A program made the translations under genes and the position numbers. Positions 38,487-47,279 of a DNA stretch of 64,000 nt are shown one piece after another. This DNA comes from Amnibacterium kyonggiense. GTDB lineage: Bacteria; Actinomycetota; Actinomycetes; Actinomycetales; Microbacteriaceae. Under the pieces are notes generated by a model. It was not told the DNA's origin. It did not search any database and was given only the letters and a program-made list of their open reading frames with translations. Location: assembly GCF_004364555.1 (NCBI RefSeq), contig NZ_SOAM01000001.1:682001-746000 (forward strand), written 5' to 3'. Positions within the stretch are counted from its first letter, which is position 1. Every line of letters begins with the position of its first letter.

Positions 38487-38541
38487 GGCCGGGGGAAGGG
38501 GGCGGCAGGTGGGAGGAACCTGCTCGAAATGCAAGAGACCG

Positions 38542-38570
38542 TTGTGCGGACGCCACCGGTTCCATAAGCT
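38542..38570 (+). promoter_or_regulatory. promoter of the ABC-exporter leader
   Basis: TTGTGC (38542-38547), a 17-base spacer and TAAGCT (38565-38570). Transcription would start near 38577, leaving a leader of about 300 bases before the exporter gene. Confidence 0.65.
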
Positions 38571-38674
38571 GGAGGGCTGTCGCAGCGAGGTCCACACCGT
38601 GCTCGGGTGGGGAGGCCGCGGCCGCCGATCCGGAGACGTCCGCGCCACCGATCGCTGAGGGGCAGGAGGCCGAC

Positions 38675-38746
38675 ATGTCCACGAACACCCGTGTGCTCGC
38701 CGCCGCCGCGCTCGTCGTCGCTCGCGCTCCGCGCAAGCGCGACTGA
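38675..38746 (+). CDS. 23-residue leader peptide upstream of the ABC exporter
   Basis: ATG at 38675 is preceded by AGGAGG (38664-38669) at five bases, one of the best SD sites in the window. The peptide has a hydrophobic middle ([12 protein letters not shown]) and a basic end, APRKRD. It is encoded in the long 5' leader of the exporter operon, 134 bases before the ATG at 38881. Regulatory leader peptides control other exporters of this kind (bmrB before bmrCD in Bacillus subtilis). The RAP in its tail recalls RAPP-type arrest motifs, though the fourth residue is Arg. Existence of the peptide is inferred from the SD and position; its function is hypothesis. Confidence 0.6.
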   Translation: MSTNTRVLAAAALVVARAPRKRD

Positions 38747-38749
38747 CCG

Positions 38750-38868
38750 CCGCCTCCTCTCAGCCCCTCAACCGGTCGCGTCCGCCGCGCGACCGCCCGT
38801 CCAGCGCCGACGACGACGCTCCCGACGTCTCCGCACCCCCTCGCGCCCGATCGCCGCCGAGGAGGCGG
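38750..38868 (+). promoter_or_regulatory. candidate SD-sequestering leader RNA
   Basis: CCGCCTCCTC (38750-38759), four bases after the leader-peptide stop, is exactly complementary to GAGGAGGCGG (38859-38868), which contains the SD region of the exporter gene. A small hairpin (38774-38780 with 38788-38794) lies between. A ribosome stalled at the end of the leader ORF would cover the first strand and free the exporter SD. Confidence 0.5.
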
Positions 38869-38880
38869 GAAGGAACACGC

Positions 38881-40665
38881 ATGACCAGCCCCGCCAAGCA
38901 GCCCACCACGATCCAGGCGCTGCGCCGCCTCGACCCGTTCGTCCGGCCCGTCCGCCGCAGCATCGTCATCGCCATGGCGATGGCGCTCGCCGCTTCGCTC
39001 GTGTCGCTCGCCGTGCCGCAGGTGCTGCAGCGCATCGTCGACGGTCCGCTCGCCTCGAAGGACCCGGCGCAGATCCCGCCCGCCGTGGCGCTCATCGCGC
39101 TGCTCGGCGTGCTCGAGGCCGCGCTCTACTTCGCCCGCCGGCTCTACATCGTCGGCCCGGCGACCGGCGTCGAGGCGAACCTGCGCCGTGCCCTGTTCGC
39201 GAAGCTCCAGGACCTCCCCGTCGCGTTCCACGACCGCTGGCCGAGCGGGCAGCTGCTGTCCCGCTCGATGAGCGACCTCAGCCTGATCCGGCGCTTCATC
39301 GCCTTCGGGTTCATCTACCTCGTCGTGAACGTCATCACGATCGCGGTGGGCGTCGTCGTGCTCGCCTTCCTGAACCCGCTGCTCGCGGTCGTCTTCACGC
39401 TCTGCTCCGTGCCGCTGTGGATCAACGGCTTCCGCTTCGAGCGCCGGTACCACGTCGTCGCGCGCCGCAGCCAGGACCAGCAGGGCGACCTCGCGACGCT
39501 GGTCGAGGAGTCGGTGCACGGCATCCGCGTGCTGAAGGCGTTCGGCCGCGGCCGGACGAAGCTCAAGGGCTTCCTGCAGCGTGCGGAGGAGCTGCGCGGC
39601 ACGGAGATCGAGAAGGCGAGGGCGGTCGCGCAGATCTGGCTCTGGCTGCTGCTCGTCCCCGACGTCGCCTTCGCGCTGTGCCTCCTGGTCGGGGTCTGGC
39701 AGGCGAGCCTCGGCAACCTCACCGTCGGCGGCCTCGTCGCGTTCTTCGCGACCGCCACCGTGCTGCGGTTCCCCCTCGAGTCGATCGGGTTCCTGCTCTC
39801 GATGATGTACGACACCCGCACGGCGACGGACCGGTTGTTCGAGGTGTTCGACGAGGAGAACACGATCCGGGACCCGGAGCACCCGAAGCACATCGCGGAG
39901 GCGCGCGGCCGGCTCGAGTTCCAGGACGTCCACTTCCACTACCCGGACGCGCCCGAGGGCGCCCCGGACCTGCTGGACGGGATGGACCTGACGATCGAGC
40001 CGGGCGAGACCATGGCCCTCGTCGGGCTGACCGGCTCGGGCAAGACCACCGCGGTCGAGGTCGCGGGGCGCCTGTACGACGTGACCGGCGGTCGCGTCCT
40101 GCTCGACGGCGTCGACATCCGGGACCTCACACGCGTCGAGCTGCGCACGCACATCGCCATGGCGTTCGAGGAGGCGACCCTCTTCTCCGCGTCGGTCCGC
40201 GACAACGTGCTGCTCGGCCGGCCCGACGCCGGCGAGCGCGTGCTGCAGGAGGCGCTCGACATCGCGCAGGCGTCCTTCGTCCACGACCTGCCGGAGGGTC
40301 TCGACACCGTCATCGGCGAGGAGGGGCTCAGCCTCTCCGGCGGCCAGCGGCAGCGCCTCGCGCTCGCCCGCGCGGTCGCCGCGAACCCCGCCGTGCTCGT
40401 GCTCGACGACCCGCTCTCCGCGCTCGACGTCGACACGGAGGCGCTCGTGGAGGCGGCGCTGCGGCAGGTGCTGACCCGCACGACCGCGCTGATCGTCGCC
40501 CACCGCCCCTCCACCGTGCAGCTCGCCGACCGCGTCGCGCTGCTCGAGGGCGGCCGCATCATCGCCGTCGGCACCCACACCGAGCTGCTGGCCACCAGCG
40601 AGCGGTACCGCTTCGTCATCTCGAGCCTCGAGGACGAGCAGACCTACGAGGAGGTGGACGCGTGA
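38881..40665 (+). CDS. ABC exporter half-transporter, degenerate-site subunit
   Basis: The 594-residue protein has six N-terminal helices (type IV exporter fold) and a nucleotide-binding domain with Walker [10 protein letters not shown] near residue 385, a signature [15 protein letters not shown] and Walker [13 protein letters not shown]. The residue after the Walker B Asp is Asp instead of the catalytic Glu, so this subunit contributes the degenerate ATP site of a heterodimer such as TM287/288, LmrCD or BmrCD. Its partner overlaps it by four bases. GAGGAGG and GGAAGGA lie before the ATG. A multidrug or lipid substrate is likely but unidentified. Confidence 0.92.
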   Translation: MTSPAKQPTTIQALRRLDPFVRPVRRSIVIAMAMALAASLVSLAVPQVLQRIVDGPLASKDPAQIPPAVALIALLGVLEAALYFARRLYIVGPATGVEANLRRALFAKLQDLPVAFHDRWPSGQLLSRSMSDLSLIRRFIAFGFIYLVVNVITIAVGVVVLAFLNPLLAVVFTLCSVPLWINGFRFERRYHVVARRSQDQQGDLATLVEESVHGIRVLKAFGRGRTKLKGFLQRAEELRGTEIEKARAVAQIWLWLLLVPDVAFALCLLVGVWQASLGNLTVGGLVAFFATATVLRFPLESIGFLLSMMYDTRTATDRLFEVFDEENTIRDPEHPKHIAEARGRLEFQDVHFHYPDAPEGAPDLLDGMDLTIEPGETMALVGLTGSGKTTAVEVAGRLYDVTGGRVLLDGVDIRDLTRVELRTHIAMAFEEATLFSASVRDNVLLGRPDAGERVLQEALDIAQASFVHDLPEGLDTVIGEEGLSLSGGQRQRLALARAVAANPAVLVLDDPLSALDVDTEALVEAALRQVLTRTTALIVAHRPSTVQLADRVALLEGGRIIAVGTHTELLATSERYRFVISSLEDEQTYEEVDA

Positions 40666-42473
40666 GCTCGATCACCGGTGTCGCCGGCGAGGAACGCCGC
40701 GACTTTGACAAGGCGGAGCGCCGGCTGCTGCGCCGCCGCTCACTGACGCTGCTCGGCAGCCTGCTCGCGCCGCTGAGGCGGCGGATCGTGCTCACGGCGC
40801 TCGTCGTCGTGATCAGCACCGCGTTGCAGGTCATCGGGCCCGCGATCATCGCCTACGGCATCGACACCGGCCTGCCGTCGCTGCTGCGCGGGCAGGCGCT
40901 GCCGCTCGCCGTGTCCGTCGTCGTCTACCTCGTCGCCGGCGTCGGCGCTGGGGTGCTGATCGCCGCGTACACGGTGCAGACCGCGCAGATCAGCCAGGCG
41001 ATGCTGATCGACCTCCGCGAGCGGGTCTTCGTGCAGACGCAGCGGCTCAGTCTCGAGTTCCACGAGCAGTACACGTCCGGCCGGATCATCTCCCGGCAGA
41101 CGAGCGACCTGGACTCCATCCGGGAGCTGCTCGACGGCGGGATCAACGAGCTCGTGCAGAGCGTGCTCTACATGGTCTTCACCGCGGTCGCGCTCGTGCT
41201 ACTCGACGGCTGGAGCGGCCTCGTGCTGTTCTGCTCGTTCGTGCCGCTGTGGTTCCTCATCCGCTGGTTCCAGCGGCGCAGCGAGGCGACGTTCCGCGAG
41301 TCGCGCGTGTACTCGGCGAAGCTCATCGTGTTCTTCGTCGAGACGATGACGGGCATCCGCGCGGTGCAGGCGTTCCGCAAGGAGCCGCGGAACGCGCGCG
41401 AGTACGGCGACCTGACGGAGGACTACCGCGGGATCAACGCCCGCGCCATCCGCCTGTTCGCGGTCCTCGAGCCGGGCCTGACCCTCATCGGGAACCTCAC
41501 CACGGCGGCGGTGCTGCTGTTCGGCGCGTACCGCGTGCTGAGCGGGGACCTCGCGATCGGCGTGCTGCTCGCCGCGGTCCTCTACACGCGGCGGTTCTTC
41601 GACCCGATGGAGGACATCGCCACCTTCTACAACGCGTACCAGTCGGCCGAGGCCGCGCTCGAGAAGATCTCGGGCGTGCTCGAGGAGAGCCCGACCGTGC
41701 CGGAGCCGGTGCAGCCGAAGCCGCTCGCCACCGGCGTCACGGGCCGGGTCCGCTTCGAGGGCGTGCGCTTCGCCTACCGGGCGGACCGCGAGATCCTGCC
41801 GCACTTCGACCTCGACGTGCCGGCGGGGCAGACGATCGCTCTCGTCGGCTCCACCGGGGCGGGCAAGTCGACGCTGGCGAAGCTCATCGCCCGCTTCTAC
41901 GACCCCTCCGACGGGCGCATCACGCTCGACGACGTCGACCTGCGCGACCTGACGAACCAGGACCTGCACCGCGCCGTCGTGATGGTGACGCAGGAGGCGT
42001 ACCTGTTCTCCGGGTCCGTGGCGGACAACATCGAGCTCGGGCGCCCCGGCGCGACCCGGGAGGAGATCGAGGCGGCCTCACGCGCGGTCGGCGCCGACGC
42101 CTTCATCCGATCGCTGCCGGACGGCTACGACACGGACGTGAACAAGCGCGGCGGTCGGGTCTCGGCCGGGCAGCGGCAGCTGATCTCGTTCGCGCGGGCC
42201 TTCCTCGCCGACCCGGAGGTGCTGATCCTCGACGAGGCGACCGCGTCCCTCGACATCCCGAGCGAGCGGCTCGTCCAGGAGGCGCTGCAGACGCTGCTCG
42301 CCGACCGGACGGCGCTGATCATCGCCCACCGGCTGTCGACGGTCGCGATCGCGGACCGCGTGCTCGTCATGGAGCACGGTCGGATCGTGGAGGACGGCAC
42401 GCCCGCCGACCTCATCGCCGGCACGGGCCGCTTCGCCGCGCTCCACGCCGCCTGGCGCGACAGCCTCGTCTGA
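40662..42473 (+). CDS. ABC exporter half-transporter, catalytic subunit
   Basis: This 603-residue partner has six helices and a complete ATPase: Walker [11 protein letters not shown]-loop [12 protein letters not shown], signature [14 protein letters not shown] (Ala for the first Gly, as often seen in heterodimer partners), Walker [12 protein letters not shown] with the catalytic Glu, and switch His in [12 protein letters not shown] at 40662 overlaps the stop of the first subunit (GTGA), fitting equal synthesis of both halves. A perfect 21-bp palindrome follows. Confidence 0.93.
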   Translation: MSSITGVAGEERRDFDKAERRLLRRRSLTLLGSLLAPLRRRIVLTALVVVISTALQVIGPAIIAYGIDTGLPSLLRGQALPLAVSVVVYLVAGVGAGVLIAAYTVQTAQISQAMLIDLRERVFVQTQRLSLEFHEQYTSGRIISRQTSDLDSIRELLDGGINELVQSVLYMVFTAVALVLLDGWSGLVLFCSFVPLWFLIRWFQRRSEATFRESRVYSAKLIVFFVETMTGIRAVQAFRKEPRNAREYGDLTEDYRGINARAIRLFAVLEPGLTLIGNLTTAAVLLFGAYRVLSGDLAIGVLLAAVLYTRRFFDPMEDIATFYNAYQSAEAALEKISGVLEESPTVPEPVQPKPLATGVTGRVRFEGVRFAYRADREILPHFDLDVPAGQTIALVGSTGAGKSTLAKLIARFYDPSDGRITLDDVDLRDLTNQDLHRAVVMVTQEAYLFSGSVADNIELGRPGATREEIEAASRAVGADAFIRSLPDGYDTDVNKRGGRVSAGQRQLISFARAFLADPEVLILDEATASLDIPSERLVQEALQTLLADRTALIIAHRLSTVAIADRVLVMEHGRIVEDGTPADLIAGTGRFAALHAAWRDSLV

Positions 42474-42488
42474 CCCCGCCCCGCCCTC

Positions 42489-42534
42489 TTCACCGATACG
42501 GAGATCCGGCTCACCGGATCTCCGTATCGGTGAA
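42489..42534. terminator. two-way terminator after the exporter operon
   Basis: A perfect 21-bp stem (42489-42509 with 42514-42534) with a CTCA loop lies between convergent genes. The arm begins TTCACCGATACGG, like the one at 52038. Confidence 0.85.
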
Positions 42535-42545
42535 CAGGAGCGGAC

Positions 42546-42878
42546 TCAGTGCGCGTCCGGGGTCCAGGCGGCGGTGCGGAGGTCGATCCGGTAGCCCTCG
42601 GGCGTCGGTGCTGGCAGGAGCGGCGTCCCCTCCTCGTCGTAGTGCGCCCTCGCCTCGACCGAGAGGCCGCGCGGCGGGTGGCCGCCGGCGCGCACGACGC
42701 GCCACCAGGGCAGCCCCTCGCCGTGATACCGCATCACCATGCCGACCGCGCGGGCGCCCGCGTGACCGAAGGTCCACGCCACGTCGCCGTAGGTCATGAC
42801 CCGACCGGCCGGGATCGTCGCGACGACGGCGACGACCGCATCGGTGTAGTCGCCGCCCGCGTCGAAGACGCGGGTCAC
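42546..42878 (-). CDS. alkyltransferase-like (ATL) protein of the MGMT family
   Basis: The 110-residue protein has the MGMT DNA-binding fold (IPAGRVMTYGDVAW, RAVGMVMRYHG), but the alkyl-accepting PCHR motif is replaced by LPWWRVV, with Trp in place of Cys. It therefore cannot accept alkyl groups and belongs to the ATL group, which bind O6-alkylguanine and pass the lesion to nucleotide-excision repair. GTG at 42878 overlaps the stop of the GNAT gene upstream (GTGA). pcrA, a repair helicase, lies elsewhere in the window. Confidence 0.88.
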   Translation of the reverse strand: MTRVFDAGGDYTDAVVAVVATIPAGRVMTYGDVAWTFGHAGARAVGMVMRYHGEGLPWWRVVRAGGHPPRGLSVEARAHYDEEGTPLLPAPTPEGYRIDLRTAAWTPDAH

Positions 42879-43327
42879 AGGGCGAGGGCGCCGATCACCT
42901 CGCCGAACCGGGTCTCGCCCTCCGGCACGAACCCGACGCTGAGGAAGAAGTCCTCCGGCCCCTCGTCCCCGCCGTCCCAGATGACCGTGAGCTTCGAGAA
43001 GCCGCGCGAACGGGCCTCGTCCGCGAGGCCCTTGACGGCGAAGGTGCCGACGCCCTTGCCCTGCGCGGACGCCTTGACGTTGATCGACCAGATGCAGCAG
43101 CGGAACTCGGGACGCGTCTCGTGCTCGTCGAAGCTGCCCTTGATGAAGCCGACGACCTCGTCGCCGTCGAGCACGACCCGGGGCCACGCGCCCTCGGGGT
43201 CGATCGTCTGCTCCGCCTCCGCGTGCGAGACCGGCACGGCGTACTGCTCCTGACCCGGTTTCAGGGTCAGGGAGTTCGCCGCCACGACGGTGGTCGCCGA
43301 GAGTGGTTCCAGGTGGAGGTCCGCCAC
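42875..43327 (-). CDS. GNAT-family N-acetyltransferase
   Basis: The 150-residue protein has a GNAT fold with WSINVKASAQGKGVGTFAVKGL as acetyl-CoA loop (QGKGVG) and a C-terminal FFLSVGFVPEGETRFGEV. The substrate is unknown. Two in-frame GTG codons compete (43327 and 43333); 43327 is chosen because TACGCT (complement of 43335-43340) ends seven bases upstream, giving a leaderless mRNA. It is co-transcribed with the ATL gene. Confidence 0.85.
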   Translation of the reverse strand: MADLHLEPLSATTVVAANSLTLKPGQEQYAVPVSHAEAEQTIDPEGAWPRVVLDGDEVVGFIKGSFDEHETRPEFRCCIWSINVKASAQGKGVGTFAVKGLADEARSRGFSKLTVIWDGGDEGPEDFFLSVGFVPEGETRFGEVIGALAL

Positions 43328-43449
43328 GCGCACGAGCGTAGCGAGCGAGCACCCGGTCCGGGCTCCCGGATCCTGCACGGCGGAGCCTCGATAAGGTGTT
43401 CGGCGGCGTGCGCAGGCGCGCCGGTACGGCGAAGAGGCAGGAGCGGCCC

Positions 43450-44667
43450 ATGGCGGACAAGATCAAGGTCGAGGGCACCGTCGTCGAGCTCGACGGCGAT
43501 GAGATGACCCGGATCATCTGGCAGTCGATCAAGGACACCCTGATCCACCCGTACCTCGACGTGAACCTCGAGTACTACGACCTCGGCATCGAGAAGCGCG
43601 ACGAGACCGACGACCAGATCACGATCGACGCCGCGAACGCGATCAAGAAGCACGGCGTCGGCGTGAAGTGCGCCACGATCACGCCCGACGAGGCCCGCGT
43701 CGAGGAGTTCGGCCTGAAGAAGATGTGGCGGAGCCCGAACGGCACCATCCGCAACATCCTCGGCGGCGTCATCTTCCGCGAGCCGATCATCATCTCGAAC
43801 ATCCCGCGCCTCGTCCCGGGCTGGAACAAGCCGATCATCGTCGGCCGCCACGCCTTCGGGGACCAGTACCGCGCGACGGACTTCGTCTTCGACGGCCCCG
43901 GCACCCTGACGATCAGCTTCCAGCCGCAGGACGGCTCGGAGGCCCAGTCCTTCGAGGTGTTCCAGGCGCCGGGCGGCGGCGTCGCGATGGCGATGTACAA
44001 CCTCGACGCGTCGATCCGCGACTTCGCCCGCGCGAGCATGAACTACGGCCTCGCCCGCAACTACCCGGTCTACCTCTCCACGAAGAACACGATCCTCAAG
44101 GCCTACGACGGCCGCTTCAAGGACCTGTTCCAGGAGATCTACGACACCGAGTTCAAGGAGCGGTTCGAGGCCGCCGGTCTCACCTACGAGCACCGCCTGA
44201 TCGACGACATGGTCGCGTCGGCGCTGAAGTGGGAGGGCGGCTACGTCTGGGCCACGAAGAACTACGACGGCGACGTGCAGTCGGACACCGTCGCGCAGGG
44301 CTTCGGCTCCCTCGGCCTCATGACGAGCGTGCTCACGACCCCGGACGGCAAGATCGTCGAGGCGGAGGCGGCCCACGGCACGGTGACGCGGCACTACCGC
44401 CAGCACCAGGCCGGCAAGCCGACCTCCACGAACCCGATCGCCTCGATCTACGCGTGGACCCGCGGCCTGCAGCACCGAGGCAAGCTCGACGGCAACCAGG
44501 CGCTGATCGACTTCGCCGACACCCTCGAGGACGTCGTCGTGAAGACCGTCGAGGGCGGGTCCATGACCAAGGACCTCGCGTTGCTCGTCGGACCGGACCA
44601 GAAGTGGGAGACGACGGAGGAGTTCCTCGCGTCGATCACCGAGAACCTGCGCGCCAGGCTGGGCTGA
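43450..44667 (+). CDS. icd: NADP-dependent isocitrate dehydrogenase (dimeric type)
   Basis: The 405-residue enzyme oxidises isocitrate to 2-oxoglutarate. [49 protein letters not shown] (substrate Ser/Asn/Arg) and [17 protein letters not shown] are those of the eukaryote-like homodimeric class, not the monomeric 740-residue form found in some actinobacteria. ATG at 43450 follows AGGAG; a TAAGGT -10 lies at 43392-43397. Two small genes follow within 4 bases and may be co-transcribed. Confidence 0.95.
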   Translation: MADKIKVEGTVVELDGDEMTRIIWQSIKDTLIHPYLDVNLEYYDLGIEKRDETDDQITIDAANAIKKHGVGVKCATITPDEARVEEFGLKKMWRSPNGTIRNILGGVIFREPIIISNIPRLVPGWNKPIIVGRHAFGDQYRATDFVFDGPGTLTISFQPQDGSEAQSFEVFQAPGGGVAMAMYNLDASIRDFARASMNYGLARNYPVYLSTKNTILKAYDGRFKDLFQEIYDTEFKERFEAAGLTYEHRLIDDMVASALKWEGGYVWATKNYDGDVQSDTVAQGFGSLGLMTSVLTTPDGKIVEAEAAHGTVTRHYRQHQAGKPTSTNPIASIYAWTRGLQHRGKLDGNQALIDFADTLEDVVVKTVEGGSMTKDLALLVGPDQKWETTEEFLASITENLRARLG

Positions 44668-44671
44668 CGAC

Positions 44672-44977
44672 TTGGGTGCGTTCATCTACGGCGGGAGCAC
44701 CACGATCCCCATCGAGGACCGCGCCCTGGCCCACCTGCAGCTCGTCGTCTACGCCAAGCTGCGCGCGCACGAGTCCTTCGCGTTCACGTGGAAGGACGAG
44801 CAGGGCGTCGGCGACGGGCACGGCTCCGTCTGGATCTCGCCCGGCGTCCCGATCCAGTTCAAGTACGCGGGCAGCCGGGATCCGTCGGTGAACCGGGAGT
44901 GGCTCCGGGTCCTCCGGGACCTCGCGAACCAGCCCACGGGGCTCCGGGTCGTTCCGGAACCGACGGGGAAGGACTAG
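44672..44977 (+). CDS. DUF7882-type small protein
   Basis: The 101-residue protein has the conserved layout MGAFIYGGSTTIPIEDRALAHLQ (start IYGG...IEDRALAHL), AKLRAHESFAFTWKDEQG, SVWISPGVPIQFKYAGSR and GLRVVPEP, a family I know from Microbacteriaceae, where it is sometimes mislabelled as a DNA ligase. No catalytic residues are evident. TTG at 44672, four bases after icd, is the only start giving the conserved N-terminus. The function is unknown. Confidence 0.75.
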   Translation: MGAFIYGGSTTIPIEDRALAHLQLVVYAKLRAHESFAFTWKDEQGVGDGHGSVWISPGVPIQFKYAGSRDPSVNREWLRVLRDLANQPTGLRVVPEPTGKD

Positions 44978-44980
44978 CCC

Positions 44981-45310
44981 ATGCGGCGGATCTCGTACGC
45001 GCAGACCGTGATCGGCACCGACGAGCATCTCGCCGACCTGGTGCTCCAGTACGCGACGGTGCTCGCGCGCGCCGGATCCGCCGACACCGTCGTCGTCCCC
45101 GGCCGCGTGGCCGACGGCCCGGTCGAGTCGGTCTCCCTGCTCGTCGGGCCGGCCAGTCAGATCACGTCGTGGAGCGACGCGGAGCCCTTCGACGTCGACG
45201 TGAGCGACGCCGTCGCGGACCTCGAGCGGCGCATCGCGAGCGCGACCGGCGGGTCGCACGCCGACGAAATCGGCCCCGGCGCGATCGACGAGTTCGACGA
45301 CCTGGCCTGA
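44981..45310 (+). CDS. hypothetical protein downstream of the DUF7882 gene
   Basis: A 109-residue protein I do not recognise. It begins RRISYAQTVIGTDEHLADLVLQYATVL, has a central beta-rich stretch with VSLLVGPASQITSW and an acidic C-terminus (GPGAIDEFDDLA). It contains no cysteine, signal peptide or membrane segment. ATG at 44981 lies three bases after the stop of the DUF7882 gene, so the two are probably one unit and may act together. It converges on purU with three bases between the stops. Confidence 0.7.
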   Translation: MRRISYAQTVIGTDEHLADLVLQYATVLARAGSADTVVVPGRVADGPVESVSLLVGPASQITSWSDAEPFDVDVSDAVADLERRIASATGGSHADEIGPGAIDEFDDLA

Positions 45311-45313
45311 CCC

Positions 45314-46174
45314 CTACCGGAAGACGATCGTCCGGCGGCCGTCCTGCAGCACGCGGTGCTCGGCGAACCAGCGCACCGCCTGGGTGAGCGTGCGGCTCTC
45401 CTCGTCCTGACCGATCGCGACGAGCTCCTTCGCGCTGCGCGAGTGGTCGACGCGGATCACGTTCTGCTCGATGATCGGCCCCTCGTCGAGGTCCGCCGTC
45501 ACGAAGTGGGCCGTGGCGCCGATCAGCTTCACGCCGCGGGCGTGCGCCTGCTTGTAGGGGTTGGCGCCCTTGAAGCCGGGCAGGAACGAGTGGTGGATGT
45601 TGATCGCCCGTCCCGCCAGCCGCTCGCACAGCGCCGGCGACAGGATCTGCATGTAGCGCGCCAGCACGACGAGCTCGATGTCGTGCTCCTCCACCGCGGC
45701 CATGACGCGCTCCTCGAACGCCGCCTTCGTCTCCGGCGACGTCACGGCGCGGTGCTCGAACGGCACCCCGTAGAACCCGGCGAGGCCCTCGAGGGTCGCG
45801 TGGTTCCCGAGCACGAGGGGGATCTCGATCGGCAGCTGGCCGGAGTGCTGGCGGAACAGGAGGTCGTTCAGGCAGTGGCCGGCGGTCGAGACGAGCACGA
45901 GGGTGCGCGCCGGTCGCCCGACCCGGTCGAGGTGCCACTCCGCATCGAAGGTCCCGGCGACGGGGGCCATATGGGCGGCGAGCTGCTGCGCGGTGGCCGG
46001 CGACTCGACCTGCAGGCGGAGGAAGAACCGCCCCGTGTCCTCGCTGGAGAACTGCTGGCTCTCGGTGATGTTGCCGCCCGCGGCCACGATCGCGCCGGAG
46101 ACGGCGTGCACGATGCCGGGGCGGTCGGCGCAGACGAAGGTGAGGACCCAGTGGGCGTCGGTGGCGTCCGGCAC
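45314..46174 (-). CDS. purU: formyltetrahydrofolate deformylase
   Basis: PurU hydrolyses 10-formyl-THF to THF and formate, balancing one-carbon units. The 286-residue protein has an N-terminal ACT domain (DRPGIVHAVSGAIVAAGGNI) and a C-terminal formyltransferase-like domain with INIHHSFLPGFKGANPY (catalytic His) and TADLDEGPIIEQ (catalytic Asp). An upstream GTG (46183) is also in frame, but TACAGT (complement of 46182-46187) ends seven bases before GTG 46174, marking the latter as a leaderless start. It is monocistronic. Confidence 0.93.
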   Translation of the reverse strand: MPDATDAHWVLTFVCADRPGIVHAVSGAIVAAGGNITESQQFSSEDTGRFFLRLQVESPATAQQLAAHMAPVAGTFDAEWHLDRVGRPARTLVLVSTAGHCLNDLLFRQHSGQLPIEIPLVLGNHATLEGLAGFYGVPFEHRAVTSPETKAAFEERVMAAVEEHDIELVVLARYMQILSPALCERLAGRAINIHHSFLPGFKGANPYKQAHARGVKLIGATAHFVTADLDEGPIIEQNVIRVDHSRSAKELVAIGQDEESRTLTQAVRWFAEHRVLQDGRRTIVFR

Positions 46175-46295
46175 GGGCGTCACTGTACCGAGCCCGGATC
46201 ATCACGGGGAGATAACGATGGGTTCGCCCGCTCCACGCATCCCCGTGAGGGAACTCGCTTATGGTGATCGCCAGTTCCTCAGGACGGAAGGCGCC

Positions 46296-47279
46296 ATGAC
46301 GGACGGAATCACGCTGGACTCCCGCGGAGCGGAGGCGGTGCGCGACGCCGCGGACCGCGTCATCGCCGCGGTCGGGACGGTCATCGACGGCAAGGACGAC
46401 GTCATCCGGTCCGCGTTCGCGGTCATGCTCGCGGGCGGGCACCTCCTCATCGAGGACGTGCCGGGCGTCGGCAAGACGATGCTCGCGAAGGCGCTCGCCC
46501 GGGCGACGGGCGGCACCATCAGCCGCATCCAGTTCACGCCGGACCTGCTGCCCTCGGATGTCACGGGCGCCTCGGTCTTCGACCAGTCCGCGGCGCGGTT
46601 CGAGTTCAAGCCCGGCGCGGTGTTCGCGAACGTCGTCATCGGCGACGAGATCAATCGCGCGTCGCCGAAGACCCAGGCCGCCCTCCTCGAGTGCATGGAG
46701 GAGGGGCAGGTCACGGTCGACGGGTCGAGCTGGCCCCTGCCCGACCCGTTCCTCGTCGTCGCGACGCAGAACCCGGTCGACATGGAGGGCACGTACGTGC
46801 TCCCCGAGGCGCAGCGCGACCGGTTCATGGCCCGCATCTCCATGGGCTACCCGGACGAGGACGCCGAGCGTGAGATGCTCCGCTCGCACGGCCGCGTCGA
46901 CCCGATCGAGCGCCTCGAGTCCGTGCTGCCCGCCGGCGGCCTCGCCGACCTCGCCGCGCAGGCGCGGGACGTCTACGTCTCGCCGGCGGTCGAGACCTAC
47001 GTGCTCCGCATCGTCGGCGCCACGCGCAACCACTCCGAGGTCCGCCTCGGAGCGAGCCCCCGCGCGAGCCTCCAGCTGCTCCGCGCCGCGAAGGCCACCG
47101 CCCTCATCGACGGCCGCGACTTCGTCCTCCCCGACGACGTCGACGCGCTCGCGGCGGACGTGCTGGCCCATCGCCTCGTCCTCCGCCGCACCGGCGTCGA
47201 CGTGCGGGAGGGGCAGGCCGTCGCGGCCACCCGCATCGTCCGACAGGTGGTCGCGGCCACCCCCGTCCCGCTGCAGTAG
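46296..47279 (+). CDS. MoxR-family AAA+ ATPase
   Basis: The 327-residue AAA+ protein has Walker A EDVPGVGKTMLAKALA near residue 50, Walker B VVIGDEINRASPKTQAALLE with sensor residues, and NPVDMEGTYVLPEAQRDRFM. It stands at the head of the standard moxR-DUF58-transglutaminase module, where MoxR is thought to act as a chaperone for the assembly of envelope-associated complexes. The DUF58 gene begins on the base after its stop. TATGGT near 46260 is a likely -10. Confidence 0.93.
   Translation: MTDGITLDSRGAEAVRDAADRVIAAVGTVIDGKDDVIRSAFAVMLAGGHLLIEDVPGVGKTMLAKALARATGGTISRIQFTPDLLPSDVTGASVFDQSAARFEFKPGAVFANVVIGDEINRASPKTQAALLECMEEGQVTVDGSSWPLPDPFLVVATQNPVDMEGTYVLPEAQRDRFMARISMGYPDEDAEREMLRSHGRVDPIERLESVLPAGGLADLAAQARDVYVSPAVETYVLRIVGATRNHSEVRLGASPRASLQLLRAAKATALIDGRDFVLPDDVDALAADVLAHRLVLRRTGVDVREGQAVAATRIVRQVVAATPVPLQ

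Noticed and set aside
38320-38680. Possible insertion-sequence remnant between purH and the exporter
   Set aside because: Repeats are short palindromic elements; there is no transposase fragment, terminal repeat pair or target duplication.
36337-40578. Very long minus-strand open frame opposite purN, purH and the ABC exporter
   Set aside because: Arg/Gly/Asp-rich, low-complexity translation with no domain; it mirrors strongly recognisable genes on the other strand.
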